A stretch of DNA of 14,813 nt from Oscillospiraceae bacterium. Lineage in GTDB: Bacteria > Bacillota > Clostridia > Oscillospirales > Oscillospiraceae. The translations under genes and the position numbers were made by a program. Under the pieces are notes generated by a model. The model was given only the letters and a program-made list of their open reading frames with translations, was not told the origin of the DNA and ran no database searches. Positions within the stretch are counted from its first letter, which is position 1. Every line of letters starts with the position of its first letter. The stretch is from the NCBI GenBank assembly GCA_031282225.1, contig JAITEC010000206.1, forward strand, positions 1 through 14,813, given 5' to 3'. This document shows, piece after piece, positions 9,073 through 14,813 of the stretch.

Positions 9073-11672
9073 GGCCCCAAAAATTGACGATGAGCGCCTT
9101 TGGGCCATATGCCGGGGTGCAGGAGATAGACTTCACGCGTCTCGGCGCGAGCGGGCTGTATCTAATTGCGGGCGAGACGGGGGCGGGCAAGACCACCATA
9201 TTCGATGCCATATCGTTTGCCCTGTTCGGCAAGGCGAGCGGCGGAGGGCGCGACGACTATTCAATGCTGCGCTCCGACTTCGCGGAGGCCAAAGCCAGGA
9301 CGTATGTGGAGCTTGATTTTGTGTCCGGCGACAATCGCTACAGCGTCAGGCGATCCATAAGGGCATCGGGACAGGATGCGGCCTTGGCGCTGCCCGACGG
9401 CACGACGATAGGCGGGGATCGCAATGTCAGGCAGAAAATTGCCGAGATAGTCGGGCTCGACCGCGAGCAATTCGCGCAGATCGTGATGATAGCGCAAAAT
9501 GACTTTCTCAGGTTCCTGCACAGCGGGACGGACGATAGGCTGCGTATATTGCGCCGGATTTTCGGTACAGGGGGACTGCGGCAATTTCAAGAGCTGCTGA
9601 AAGCGCGCGCGAAGCGCGAGGGCGAGAGCAGGGAACTGATAGTCCGAGATTTCAGCCGGTATGGGCTGGATATCTACAGGCGCGAGGAGCAGTTTGCCGA
9701 GTGGGAGGCGCAGATAGGATCCGACAGGGCGCGGCTGGCGGAAATAGATGGCAGGCTCGCCGAATGCGACCGGGCAAAGCAGGAACTGGCAGCCGCGCTG
9801 GCTATCGCTGAAGAGACGGGCCGGAGGTTTGCGGCCCTCGCGGCGTCGCTGGCCGCCCGGGAGGCGCATGCCGCGAGGGCGGGGGAAATCGGCGCTGTCA
9901 GGCTGCGGGCGCAGCGCGGCGCGCGCGCACTGCGCAATGTCAAGCCGCTTGCGGACGCCGCCGCGCGGGCCCTGGCGGATCATAAAGCCGCCAGGGCGGA
10001 TTTCATTGCCGCGCGAGAGGGCGAGTTGGCCGCGCTGGCCGAATTGAAGCGGGCGGAGGGCGAGATTGGAGCGCTGCCGCCGCTTGCCGGGGCACGCTCC
10101 GCGTTCGAGGGCGCCTTAAAAGAGTGGGAGTCTATAAGCGACAGGCTAAGACAGACGGACGCCCTGCGGGCGGGACGCTATGAGATAGAGCGAAAACGGG
10201 CGGAACTAGCTGCCGCCCGCAAAGAATTTGAGGAAGCAAACTCGAACTATATCGCAGCTGACGGCAGGCACAGGGCGCTGGAAGAGGCGTTTCTACGCAA
10301 CCAGGCGGGAATACTGGCCGGAGGGCTCGCGGACGGCGCGCCCTGCCCCGTGTGCGGATCGACGGAACACCCCGCCCCCGCGACACGGCCGGGGGAAGAC
10401 GTTTCTGAGGCAAAGCTTAAAAAGGCAAAGGATGCCAAGGAGACGGCCGCTTCGAGACGCGAGAGCATATCCGCGTGGTGCGGCTCGCGGCAGGCCGAGA
10501 TAGACACGCTCATTGGCAGGTTCGTCAGCGATTTTAGGCAATTAGAGCCGGGGGCCGGCTGGGAGACGTCGGAAGCAAGGCTTGCCGCGCTGATCTCCGA
10601 GACACAAGACATGGCGCGGCGCCTGTCTGCGAAAAAAGAGGCCTGCAAAGCTGCCCTGGAAAAACTCGCGGGGGACTGGGATGCCGCGACAACAAGGGAG
10701 AACAACGCCGGCGCTGCGGTGAAGTCGGCGGGTACGCTCGTGTCCGAGCGCGGCGCAAACGAGCGCAAACAGATGGACCTGAGCGCCGGCGCGAAGTCCG
10801 AATACGAGGGCGCGCTGCGTGCCAACGGTTTTTCGGGCGAGCGAGAATACGCCGACGCACTCGTGACGGATGCTGAATTGGCAAAATTGGAAAATACGGT
10901 GGCCGAGTACGAAAAAAACGGGGAGCAGCTGACGCGCGATATAGGGCGCCTGGAGAGCGAGACCGCGGGCAAGGGGAGGCCGGACCTGGAGGGGCTGAAA
11001 GCTCGGGCACAGGCTGTTAACGCTGAGTCGTCCGCGCTGCACGAGAGGCGAGACGAGGTAAAAACACGTTTGAGCAAGACGGAGGGCGCGCTGGACGTGC
11101 TCCGCCGCGCCGCCGCCGATTTTGAGCGCGCCGAAAAAGGGTACGCAGCCGTGAAGCAATTGGCGGAGACGGCCAACGGCAGGCTGGACTTTGAGACATA
11201 CGCGCAGGCGGCGTATTTCGAGCGCGTCCTCTTGGCCGCGAACCAGAGGCTGGGGCTCATGAGTCAGGGCCGGTACGCCTTGCTGCGGAAGGCCGGGAGC
11301 GACGATGGGCGCAAAAAGTCCGGCCTGGAGATAGAGGTGCTCGACGCCTACACCGGCAAGGCCCGTTCGGCTAACAGCCTGTCCGGAGGGGAATCGTTCA
11401 TGGCCTCGCTATCTCTCGCGCTCGGGCTGTCCGATGTCGTGCAGCACAGCGCGGGCGGTATACGCTTGGAGGCGATGTTCATAGACGAGGGATTTGGCTC
11501 GCTCGACGCGGACGTGTTGGAGCTGGCTGTCAGGACGCTCTCCGAGCTGGCGGGCGACAACAGGATCGTCGGCATAATCTCCCATGTCGCGCAATTGCGC
11601 GAGCGGATCGACAGGCAGGTACAGGTGGACAAGACGCCCGCCGGCAGCACGGTCAGGGTGCGCACGAATTAG
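9069..11672 (+). CDS. sbcC: SbcC, SMC/Rad50-like ATPase subunit of the SbcCD complex
   Basis: This 867-residue Rad50-like ATPase drives the SbcD nuclease. ATG 9069 overlaps the sbcD stop as ATGA, the classic coupled arrangement. Walker A is GETGAGKTT at 35-43 and a Q-loop region (MIAQNDFLRFL) follows. Two long Ala/Glu/Arg-rich coiled-coil arms run from about 180 to 740, broken by the zinc hook CPVC at 426-429, where two complexes dimerise through zinc. The C-terminal lobe has the ABC signature SGGES (772-776), Walker B MFIDEGFGSLD with D806-E807, and the switch histidine in IISHVAQLRERI. The length is below the roughly 1050 residues of the E. coli protein, so the arms are short, but every catalytic element is intact. 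The TAG stop (11670-11672) overlaps the stop of the convergent epimerase gene. Confidence 0.97.
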   Translation: MRPQKLTMSAFGPYAGVQEIDFTRLGASGLYLIAGETGAGKTTIFDAISFALFGKASGGGRDDYSMLRSDFAEAKARTYVELDFVSGDNRYSVRRSIRASGQDAALALPDGTTIGGDRNVRQKIAEIVGLDREQFAQIVMIAQNDFLRFLHSGTDDRLRILRRIFGTGGLRQFQELLKARAKREGESRELIVRDFSRYGLDIYRREEQFAEWEAQIGSDRARLAEIDGRLAECDRAKQELAAALAIAEETGRRFAALAASLAAREAHAARAGEIGAVRLRAQRGARALRNVKPLADAAARALADHKAARADFIAAREGELAALAELKRAEGEIGALPPLAGARSAFEGALKEWESISDRLRQTDALRAGRYEIERKRAELAAARKEFEEANSNYIAADGRHRALEEAFLRNQAGILAGGLADGAPCPVCGSTEHPAPATRPGEDVSEAKLKKAKDAKETAASRRESISAWCGSRQAEIDTLIGRFVSDFRQLEPGAGWETSEARLAALISETQDMARRLSAKKEACKAALEKLAGDWDAATTRENNAGAAVKSAGTLVSERGANERKQMDLSAGAKSEYEGALRANGFSGEREYADALVTDAELAKLENTVAEYEKNGEQLTRDIGRLESETAGKGRPDLEGLKARAQAVNAESSALHERRDEVKTRLSKTEGALDVLRRAAADFERAEKGYAAVKQLAETANGRLDFETYAQAAYFERVLLAANQRLGLMSQGRYALLRKAGSDDGRKKSGLEIEVLDAYTGKARSANSLSGGESFMASLSLALGLSDVVQHSAGGIRLEAMFIDEGFGSLDADVLELAVRTLSELAGDNRIVGIISHVAQLRERIDRQVQVDKTPAGSTVRVRTN

Positions 11673-12808
11673 AGCCCGTCGGCAAAAGCGCCTTTTGGGG
11701 TGTGGCCTCGGCCAAAGCGGTGCAATAGGGCCTCCGCAATGCGCCGGCTGGCGAACCCGTCCCCGTACGGGTTGCTCGCACGGCTCATTTTTTCGTACTC
11801 GTCCCGGTCTTCAAGGAGCAGCTTTACCGCGCCGTATATTGTCTCCGTGTCGGAGCCGGTCAGTTTAAGTGTGCCTGCCTCCACGCCCTCGGGGCGCTCC
11901 GTGGAGTCGCGCACGACCAGCACGGGTTTGCCGAGGGAGGGCGCCTCTTCCTGTATGCCCCCGCTGTCGGTCAGTATAATATATGACTTATTCATAAAAT
12001 TATGGAAGTCACCCACGTCCAGCGGGTCGATGAGCAGAACTCTATTTGTGTCGCCGAACACGTCGCGCGCTATTTGTCGGATCGCCGGGTTGAGATGGAC
12101 GGGGTATACGGCTTTCACATCGTCGAAATCCTCCACTATCCGCCGTATGGCGTTGAATATGCGGTACATCGGCTCGCCCAGGTTTTCCCTGCGGTGTGCC
12201 GTCAGCAGCAAAATGCGGTATCCCTCGCACTCGCGGAGCGCCGGGTGGTCGTATCCGTCCTTTACGGTCAGCCGCAGGGCGTCTATGACCGTGTTGCCGG
12301 TGACAAAGATATCCTCCGGCGCGCGCCCCTCGCGCAGCAAGTTGTCTCTGCCCAGCGCCGTGGGTGCGAAGAGCATGTCCGCTATGCGGTCGGTCATCTG
12401 GCGGTACATCTCCTCGGGGAACGGCGAGTATTTGTTCATAGTGCGCAGCCCCGCCTCCACGTGTCCCACGGGTACCTGCCGGTAGTAGGCGGCCAGCGCG
12501 CACGCGAACGTGGTCGCCGTATCGCCGTGCACGAGGACAATGCCGGGTCCCAGCCGGCCTATTACGCCTTCCATGCCGCGCAGGGCTGCGGAGGTTATGT
12601 CCGTGAGCGACTGGCGCGGGCGCATTATGTCCAAATCGATATCCGGCTTTATGCCAAACGCGCCTAGCGCCTGGTCGAGCATCTGTCTGTGCTGCGCAGT
12701 AACGCAGACCGTGCAGTTGAATTCCTCGCGCGCCCTCAGTTCCAGCACGAGCGGCGCCATTTTTATGGCTTCGGGTCTAGTCCCAAAAGAAACAAGAACG
12801 TCGATCAT
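11669..12808 (-). CDS. wecB: UDP-N-acetylglucosamine 2-epimerase (non-hydrolysing)
   Basis: This enzyme interconverts UDP-GlcNAc and UDP-ManNAc in the cytoplasm, supplying ManNAc for cell-wall polymers (the family includes WecB and MnaA). The 379-residue length is typical. I chose the ATG at 12808 because the minus strand reads GGAAGGAGAG about 11 nt upstream and the protein then starts MIDVLVSFGTRPEAIK. An open frame runs further upstream but across the neighbouring gene. Active-site landmarks are in place: R11 and K16 (GTRPEAIK), H94-G-D96, E118 (HVEAGLRT), PEE at 131-133, H205 (TAHRREN) and DSGG at 281-284 with the following QEEAP and RPE. It lies 22 nt behind the truncated P-loop gene and probably shares its transcript. 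ManNAc-containing polymers are known SLH ligands, which fits the surface protein nearby, though that link is inferred. Confidence 0.96.
   Translation of the reverse strand: MIDVLVSFGTRPEAIKMAPLVLELRAREEFNCTVCVTAQHRQMLDQALGAFGIKPDIDLDIMRPRQSLTDITSAALRGMEGVIGRLGPGIVLVHGDTATTFACALAAYYRQVPVGHVEAGLRTMNKYSPFPEEMYRQMTDRIADMLFAPTALGRDNLLREGRAPEDIFVTGNTVIDALRLTVKDGYDHPALRECEGYRILLLTAHRRENLGEPMYRIFNAIRRIVEDFDDVKAVYPVHLNPAIRQIARDVFGDTNRVLLIDPLDVGDFHNFMNKSYIILTDSGGIQEEAPSLGKPVLVVRDSTERPEGVEAGTLKLTGSDTETIYGAVKLLLEDRDEYEKMSRASNPYGDGFASRRIAEALLHRFGRGHTPKGAFADGL
11683..11697. repeat. Short hairpin just past the sbcC stop, possible weak terminator
   Basis: CAAAAG-CGC-CTTTTG is a perfect 6-bp stem with a 3-nt loop starting 11 nt after the sbcC stop and lying inside the last codons of the convergent epimerase gene. 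It is the only inverted repeat I saw at this junction. The stem is short, AT-rich and has no separate T-run, so a terminator role is speculative. Confidence 0.25.
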
Positions 12809-12830
12809 ATGCCGTGTATCTCTCCTTCCA

Positions 12831-13478
12831 CTACAGACCCACCACCGTGACGGTCTTATCGCCGGCAGCCTCTTTCTCAATATAAATCTTTTCGTCCCAG
12901 CTCGCGCTCCCGCTGCGGTCGAATATGGCAAGCCAGCCCTCCGCCGCGCCGTACACGTCCATGTACCGCAGCGTCTGCTCTATGCCTAGAGCGCGGGTGC
13001 GCTCGTCGCGCAGCTGGCGCAGGAACGTTATCAGCGTACCCTCGCTAAGGCAGTCGGCCTCGTCGAACAGGACGACAAGCGGTCTGTCAAGCTGTCTGCC
13101 AAATAGCGAGAGTTCTTTGTTTAGCACATTCGTGTAATCCGCGTAATCGGCATCCGCTGCGAAACCGCCTTTGCTCGGAATATCGGACATATCAACTGCG
13201 TACTTTATTTTTTTCACTATGCTCGGTATGCTGTCTTTCGGGTCGATTATGCCCTGCGCTATCTCCAAGGAGCAGTACAGGGCATAATACCCGCAAGAGG
13301 CGTTCAGCCGTCTCGTCAAGTCCCGCAGATACGTGGTCTTCCCGCTCTGGCGCGCGGCGTGTATGACAAAATACTGTGTTCTGTCGATAAGCCTCTCCAC
13401 GCCGCTAAGGCGCGATGCCGCCTCTATCATGTAGTGCTCCGCCTTGTTGCATGGCCTCGCTATGTTAAAATACCTCAT
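12831..13478 (-). CDS. Small P-loop ATPase, apparent internal-deletion derivative of the AAA-like ATPase/nuclease-fold family
   Basis: The protein has 215 residues. The ATG at 13478 follows GGAGGTG by 6 nt on the minus strand; the open frame reaches 13619, but that part covers the promoter and reads unlike protein. The N-terminal half is a normal start for a family of roughly 500-residue ATPases found in many bacteria: MRYFNIARPCNK, KAEHYMI, Walker A AARQSGKTT (41-49), Walker B LVVLFDEAD (134-142), then TLITFLRQLRDE. At about residue 158 (near nt 13006) it jumps directly to what I recognise as the extreme C-terminus of the same family: GIEQTLRYMD, EGWLAIFDR, SWDEKIY, TVTVVG. Roughly 300 residues that normally lie between, including the rest of the ATPase and the catalytic part of the nuclease-like fold, are absent, yet the frame is kept. 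Family recognition is from memory. Whether the product is functional is unknown; it precedes wecB by 22 nt. Confidence 0.85.
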   Translation of the reverse strand: MRYFNIARPCNKAEHYMIEAASRLSGVERLIDRTQYFVIHAARQSGKTTYLRDLTRRLNASCGYYALYCSLEIAQGIIDPKDSIPSIVKKIKYAVDMSDIPSKGGFAADADYADYTNVLNKELSLFGRQLDRPLVVLFDEADCLSEGTLITFLRQLRDERTRALGIEQTLRYMDVYGAAEGWLAIFDRSGSASWDEKIYIEKEAAGDKTVTVVGL

Positions 13479-13520
13479 ATCCCGCACCTCCGCGCCGATA
13501 TTAATGCGTACAACGCACAC

Positions 13521-13549
13521 ATTATACCCCCCGCGCTCCTTAAAAGCAA
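13521..13549 (-). promoter_or_regulatory. Candidate sigma-70-type promoter of the P-loop/epimerase operon
   Basis: On the minus strand TTGCTT (13549-13544), a 17-nt spacer and a perfect TATAAT (13526-13521) lie about 43 nt upstream of the ATG at 13478. Transcription would start near 13514, leaving a leader of about 35 nt that contains the GGAGGTG ribosome binding site. The -10 box is strong and the -35 box weak. Confidence 0.55.
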
Positions 13550-13719
13550 CGCGAGCGGCGCGGCAATGCGGCAAAAATACCCAAAAGGTAAGATGACAAA
13601 GTAAATGCAAGTCGCCCAAGACAGATGGATTGCATTTAGTCTGACAGGTGGCATGGTTGCGTTAAGTCATGCAACATACCCCGGCATAACCCCTTGGTTA
13701 CGCAATACTTCAGATAGGC

Positions 13720-13740
13720 GGGCGCGTCAAGGGCGCGCAA
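13720..13740 (+). repeat. Imperfect tandem GGGCGCG repeat
   Basis: GGGCGCGTCAA (13720-13730) is followed directly by GGGCGCGCAA (13731-13740). It is a small GC-rich island inside otherwise AT-rich intergenic DNA, between the two halves of the TTGCAT motif cluster. No function is evident. Confidence 0.45.
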
Positions 13741-13807
13741 GCGTTCATCTTTGGTTGCATTTTGTCCTACAACATTGCATTCACTTTGACCGCCCACCAA
13801 AAAGGGG

Positions 13808-13836
13808 TTGACATTCGCAAAACGGAATGGTAAATT
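13808..13836 (+). promoter_or_regulatory. Candidate sigma-70-type promoter of the gene at 14008
   Basis: A perfect TTGACA (13808-13813) is followed by a 17-nt spacer and TAAATT (13831-13836, four of six matches to TATAAT). Transcription would start near 13843 and give a leader of about 165 nt before the ATG at 14008. Two TTGCAT motifs lie 30-50 bp upstream and two TTGCAG copies about 70 bp downstream, positions where a regulator could act. Confidence 0.55.
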
Positions 13837-13996
13837 TATCGGTAATGGTCGATGATATGAAAAGATGCCACATGGAGACAGATATGTCCGCTTGCGGCGC
13901 GGGATTGCAGAATTGCAGGTTGAGAGCAATCTGAAATATCTATTATTGCTAAATGCAATTACTGTATTGACTGTAATGCAAGGTAATAGAGGAAAC

Positions 13997-14003
13997 GGAG
14001 GTG
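13997..14003 (+). promoter_or_regulatory. Strong ribosome binding site fixing the start of the 14008 gene
   Basis: GGAGGTG (continuing into A at 14004) is an almost perfect anti-16S match. From GGAGG there are 6 nt to ATG 14008. An overlapping ATG at 14004 is in another frame and stops after five codons. An in-frame TGA at 14002-14004 means the long frame cannot start earlier, so this site decides the start. Confidence 0.85.
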
Positions 14004-14007
14004 ATGT

Positions 14008-14813
14008 ATGGATTCGATTAGTCCTAATGGAAGCCCGCTAAAGACATGCCCTCAAACGGTATTGTCGTTCACAAAAAACACAAGTACTTTGGTGTATTGC
14101 AATCATCCGGAGCAATTGTATTCAACCGCCTTTGGCGACTCGAACCTAGGGAACCATTTCTTGAATCAGGTCAGCGTAACCACCTCAACCGCAATGGTGT
14201 ACGCATCCTACCAAGTCCAGGGAACGGCGGGCAAGTTTGGCATACAGATATTCAACCCGACAACATCGACCGCGACGATAACGCGGAGGAATTACGGCTT
14301 TAGCACAGGCACGGGTGTTTGGGATACCATGCCGAGGGACGTATGGGTGCAATATTTTGCGAATGCCGGCGGAAACCAATACCAAATACCGCCAAATGGG
14401 AACGTATGGATAATGGAGCAATCGTTTGGCGCAAATGACATTTTTAATGCAGTTCAGCGGTTTGAAATGACGGGAGCACCGAGTGTGATTGTGACTGTTT
14501 ACGCATATTCAAATAAAAACAATCTCAACGGCACGGCGACAGCATGTCCGCAGGGGGCGGCCACCCAATGTTCTGGATATGGCAGCAGCAATTACATATC
14601 TGCAAATGTCACCATAAAAGCAAGCGACCTAAATGCGGTGACCGGCACATATCCAAATCCTAAGAGCAAACGATTTACTCTTATTAAATGGTATCCAACT
14701 AATTCGAAGCCGATGATTGAAAGTAACACGAATGAAATTGTAGGCATAACATCGGTACAAGGCCCAGCTGTTTCAATAGATTCACTCGGTAATTGGGGCG
14801 TACAATATTACTT
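14008..14813 (+). CDS. Unrecognised beta-rich protein without signal peptide, 3' end beyond window
   Basis: The frame is open from ATG 14008 through the last base, at least 268 codons, behind an excellent ribosome binding site and a candidate promoter. An in-frame stop at 14002 rules out a longer N-terminus. The start (MDSISPNGSPLKTC) has no hydrophobic signal sequence or membrane segment. The rest reads like extracellular beta-sandwich sequence: alternating polar and hydrophobic residues, many Asn, Thr, Ser, Gly and Gln, aromatic strands (VWVQYFANAGG, YQIPPNGNVWIMEQ, RFEMTGAPSVIVTVYAY), and cysteines at TCPQ, VYC, ACPQ and TQCSGYG. Codons and composition differ from the genes to the left: 14641-14700 has only 22 G+C in 60 bases. 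I do not recognise the family. It could be a surface or structural protein exported by another route, a gene that has lost its 5' end, or a phage-derived protein. Coding status is confident; function is not. Confidence 0.85.
   Translation, partial: MDSISPNGSPLKTCPQTVLSFTKNTSTLVYCNHPEQLYSTAFGDSNLGNHFLNQVSVTTSTAMVYASYQVQGTAGKFGIQIFNPTTSTATITRRNYGFSTGTGVWDTMPRDVWVQYFANAGGNQYQIPPNGNVWIMEQSFGANDIFNAVQRFEMTGAPSVIVTVYAYSNKNNLNGTATACPQGAATQCSGYGSSNYISANVTIKASDLNAVTGTYPNPKSKRFTLIKWYPTNSKPMIESNTNEIVGITSVQGPAVSIDSLGNWGVQYY

Larger units (their letters stand above)
13595..13981. repeat. Cluster of dispersed ~16-bp motifs, consensus near TTGCATTTAGTCTGAC
   Basis: Seven exact TTGCAT/ATGCAA hexamers occur in 377 bp: 13605 (minus), 13630 (plus), 13669 (minus), 13755 (plus), 13775 (plus), 13953 (minus) and 13976 (minus). 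By chance about 0.2 would be expected in equal-base sequence. Four copies share a longer match: TTGCATTTACTTTGTC (13610-13595, minus), TTGCATTTAGTCTGAC (13630-13645), TTGCATTTTGTCCTAC (13755-13770) and TTGCATTCACTTTGAC (13775-13790). Pairs I compared among these agree at 13-14 of 16 positions. A variant TTGCGTTAAGTC starts at 13657, and two TTGCAG copies lie at 13905 and 13913. The 13755 and 13775 copies are 20 bp apart, about two helical turns, and sit just upstream of the plus-strand promoter. This pattern fits an operator array for a cooperative regulator; other explanations are possible. Confidence 0.75.
13479..14007. other. AT-rich divergent intergenic region
   Basis: This 529-bp stretch separates the minus-strand P-loop/epimerase operon from the plus-strand gene at 14008. 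I see no credible gene in it: the short open frames (13605-13811 plus, 13636-13929 minus) lack ribosome binding sites and recognisable sequence. It holds an outward-facing candidate promoter toward each side, a cluster of TTGCAT-core motifs, a tandem GGGCGCG pair (13720-13740), and a separated inverted repeat AACCCCTT (13688-13695) / AAGGGGTT (13802-13809). Composition falls sharply: 13921-13980 has 18 G+C in 60 bases, against 47 in 60 at 8341-8400. No tRNA, riboswitch or terminator was recognised. Confidence 0.7.

Noticed and set aside
13479..13619. Upstream extension of the P-loop protein frame
   Set aside because: It would cross the TATAAT promoter and bypass the GGAGGTG site; family members begin at the MRYFN-like motif.
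13605..13811. 68-codon plus-strand frame in the divergent intergenic region
   Set aside because: No ribosome binding site, no recognisable protein features, and it runs through the repeated TTGCAT motifs.
13595..13981. CRISPR array
   Set aside because: Repeats are only ~16 bp, imperfect, in both orientations and irregularly spaced; there are no uniform spacers and no cas genes.
14046..14303. Separate 85-codon plus-strand gene
   Set aside because: It is an out-of-frame shadow of the longer gene starting at 14008, which has the ribosome binding site. The minus-strand frame 14185-14421 is likewise a shadow.

Overview
The window looks like a chromosomal segment from a GC-rich bacterium with an SLH-anchored envelope, most likely a Clostridia-like Bacillota. 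This assignment is inference. It rests on SLH domains fused to bacterial Ig-like repeats, strong GGAGG-type ribosome binding sites, ATGA-coupled sbcDC, and frequent ATA and AGG codons despite high GC. No rRNA or tRNA gene, CRISPR array or insertion sequence was seen.

Layout. (1) 2-1379, plus strand: the end of an Opp/Dpp-type peptide ABC transporter operon, made of the C-terminal part of the first ATPase and a complete second ATPase whose ABC signature is degenerate. (2) 1535-11672, plus strand: one tightly packed unit. A 2129-residue secreted protein (signal peptide, three SLH domains, a beta-solenoid-like region, a helical segment and about twelve Ig-like domains) is followed after 2 nt by sbcD, which overlaps sbcC by 4 nt. 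(3) 13478-11669, minus strand: a two-gene unit with a good candidate promoter. It encodes a 215-residue P-loop protein that looks like an internally deleted AAA-like ATPase/nuclease-fold protein, then a complete UDP-GlcNAc 2-epimerase. The epimerase gene meets sbcC tail to tail, with overlapping stop codons. (4) 13479-14007: an AT-rich divergent intergenic region with two outward-facing candidate promoters and a cluster of copies, in both orientations, of a roughly 16-bp motif close to TTGCATTTAGTCTGAC. (5) 14008 to the window end, plus strand: a long open gene with a near-perfect ribosome binding site. It encodes a beta-rich, Asn/Thr/Ser-rich protein without a signal peptide and continues past the window.

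How the genes may work together. SLH domains bind secondary cell-wall polymers that often contain pyruvylated ManNAc, and the epimerase makes UDP-ManNAc, so region 3 may supply the polymer that anchors the region 2 protein. That link is inference from families, since the genes lie in separate transcription units. SbcCD is a housekeeping DNA-end nuclease that appears to share its transcript with the surface protein. The least explained part is 13.58-14.81 kb: base composition drops sharply, a repeated motif fills the divergent promoter region, and the downstream product was not recognised.
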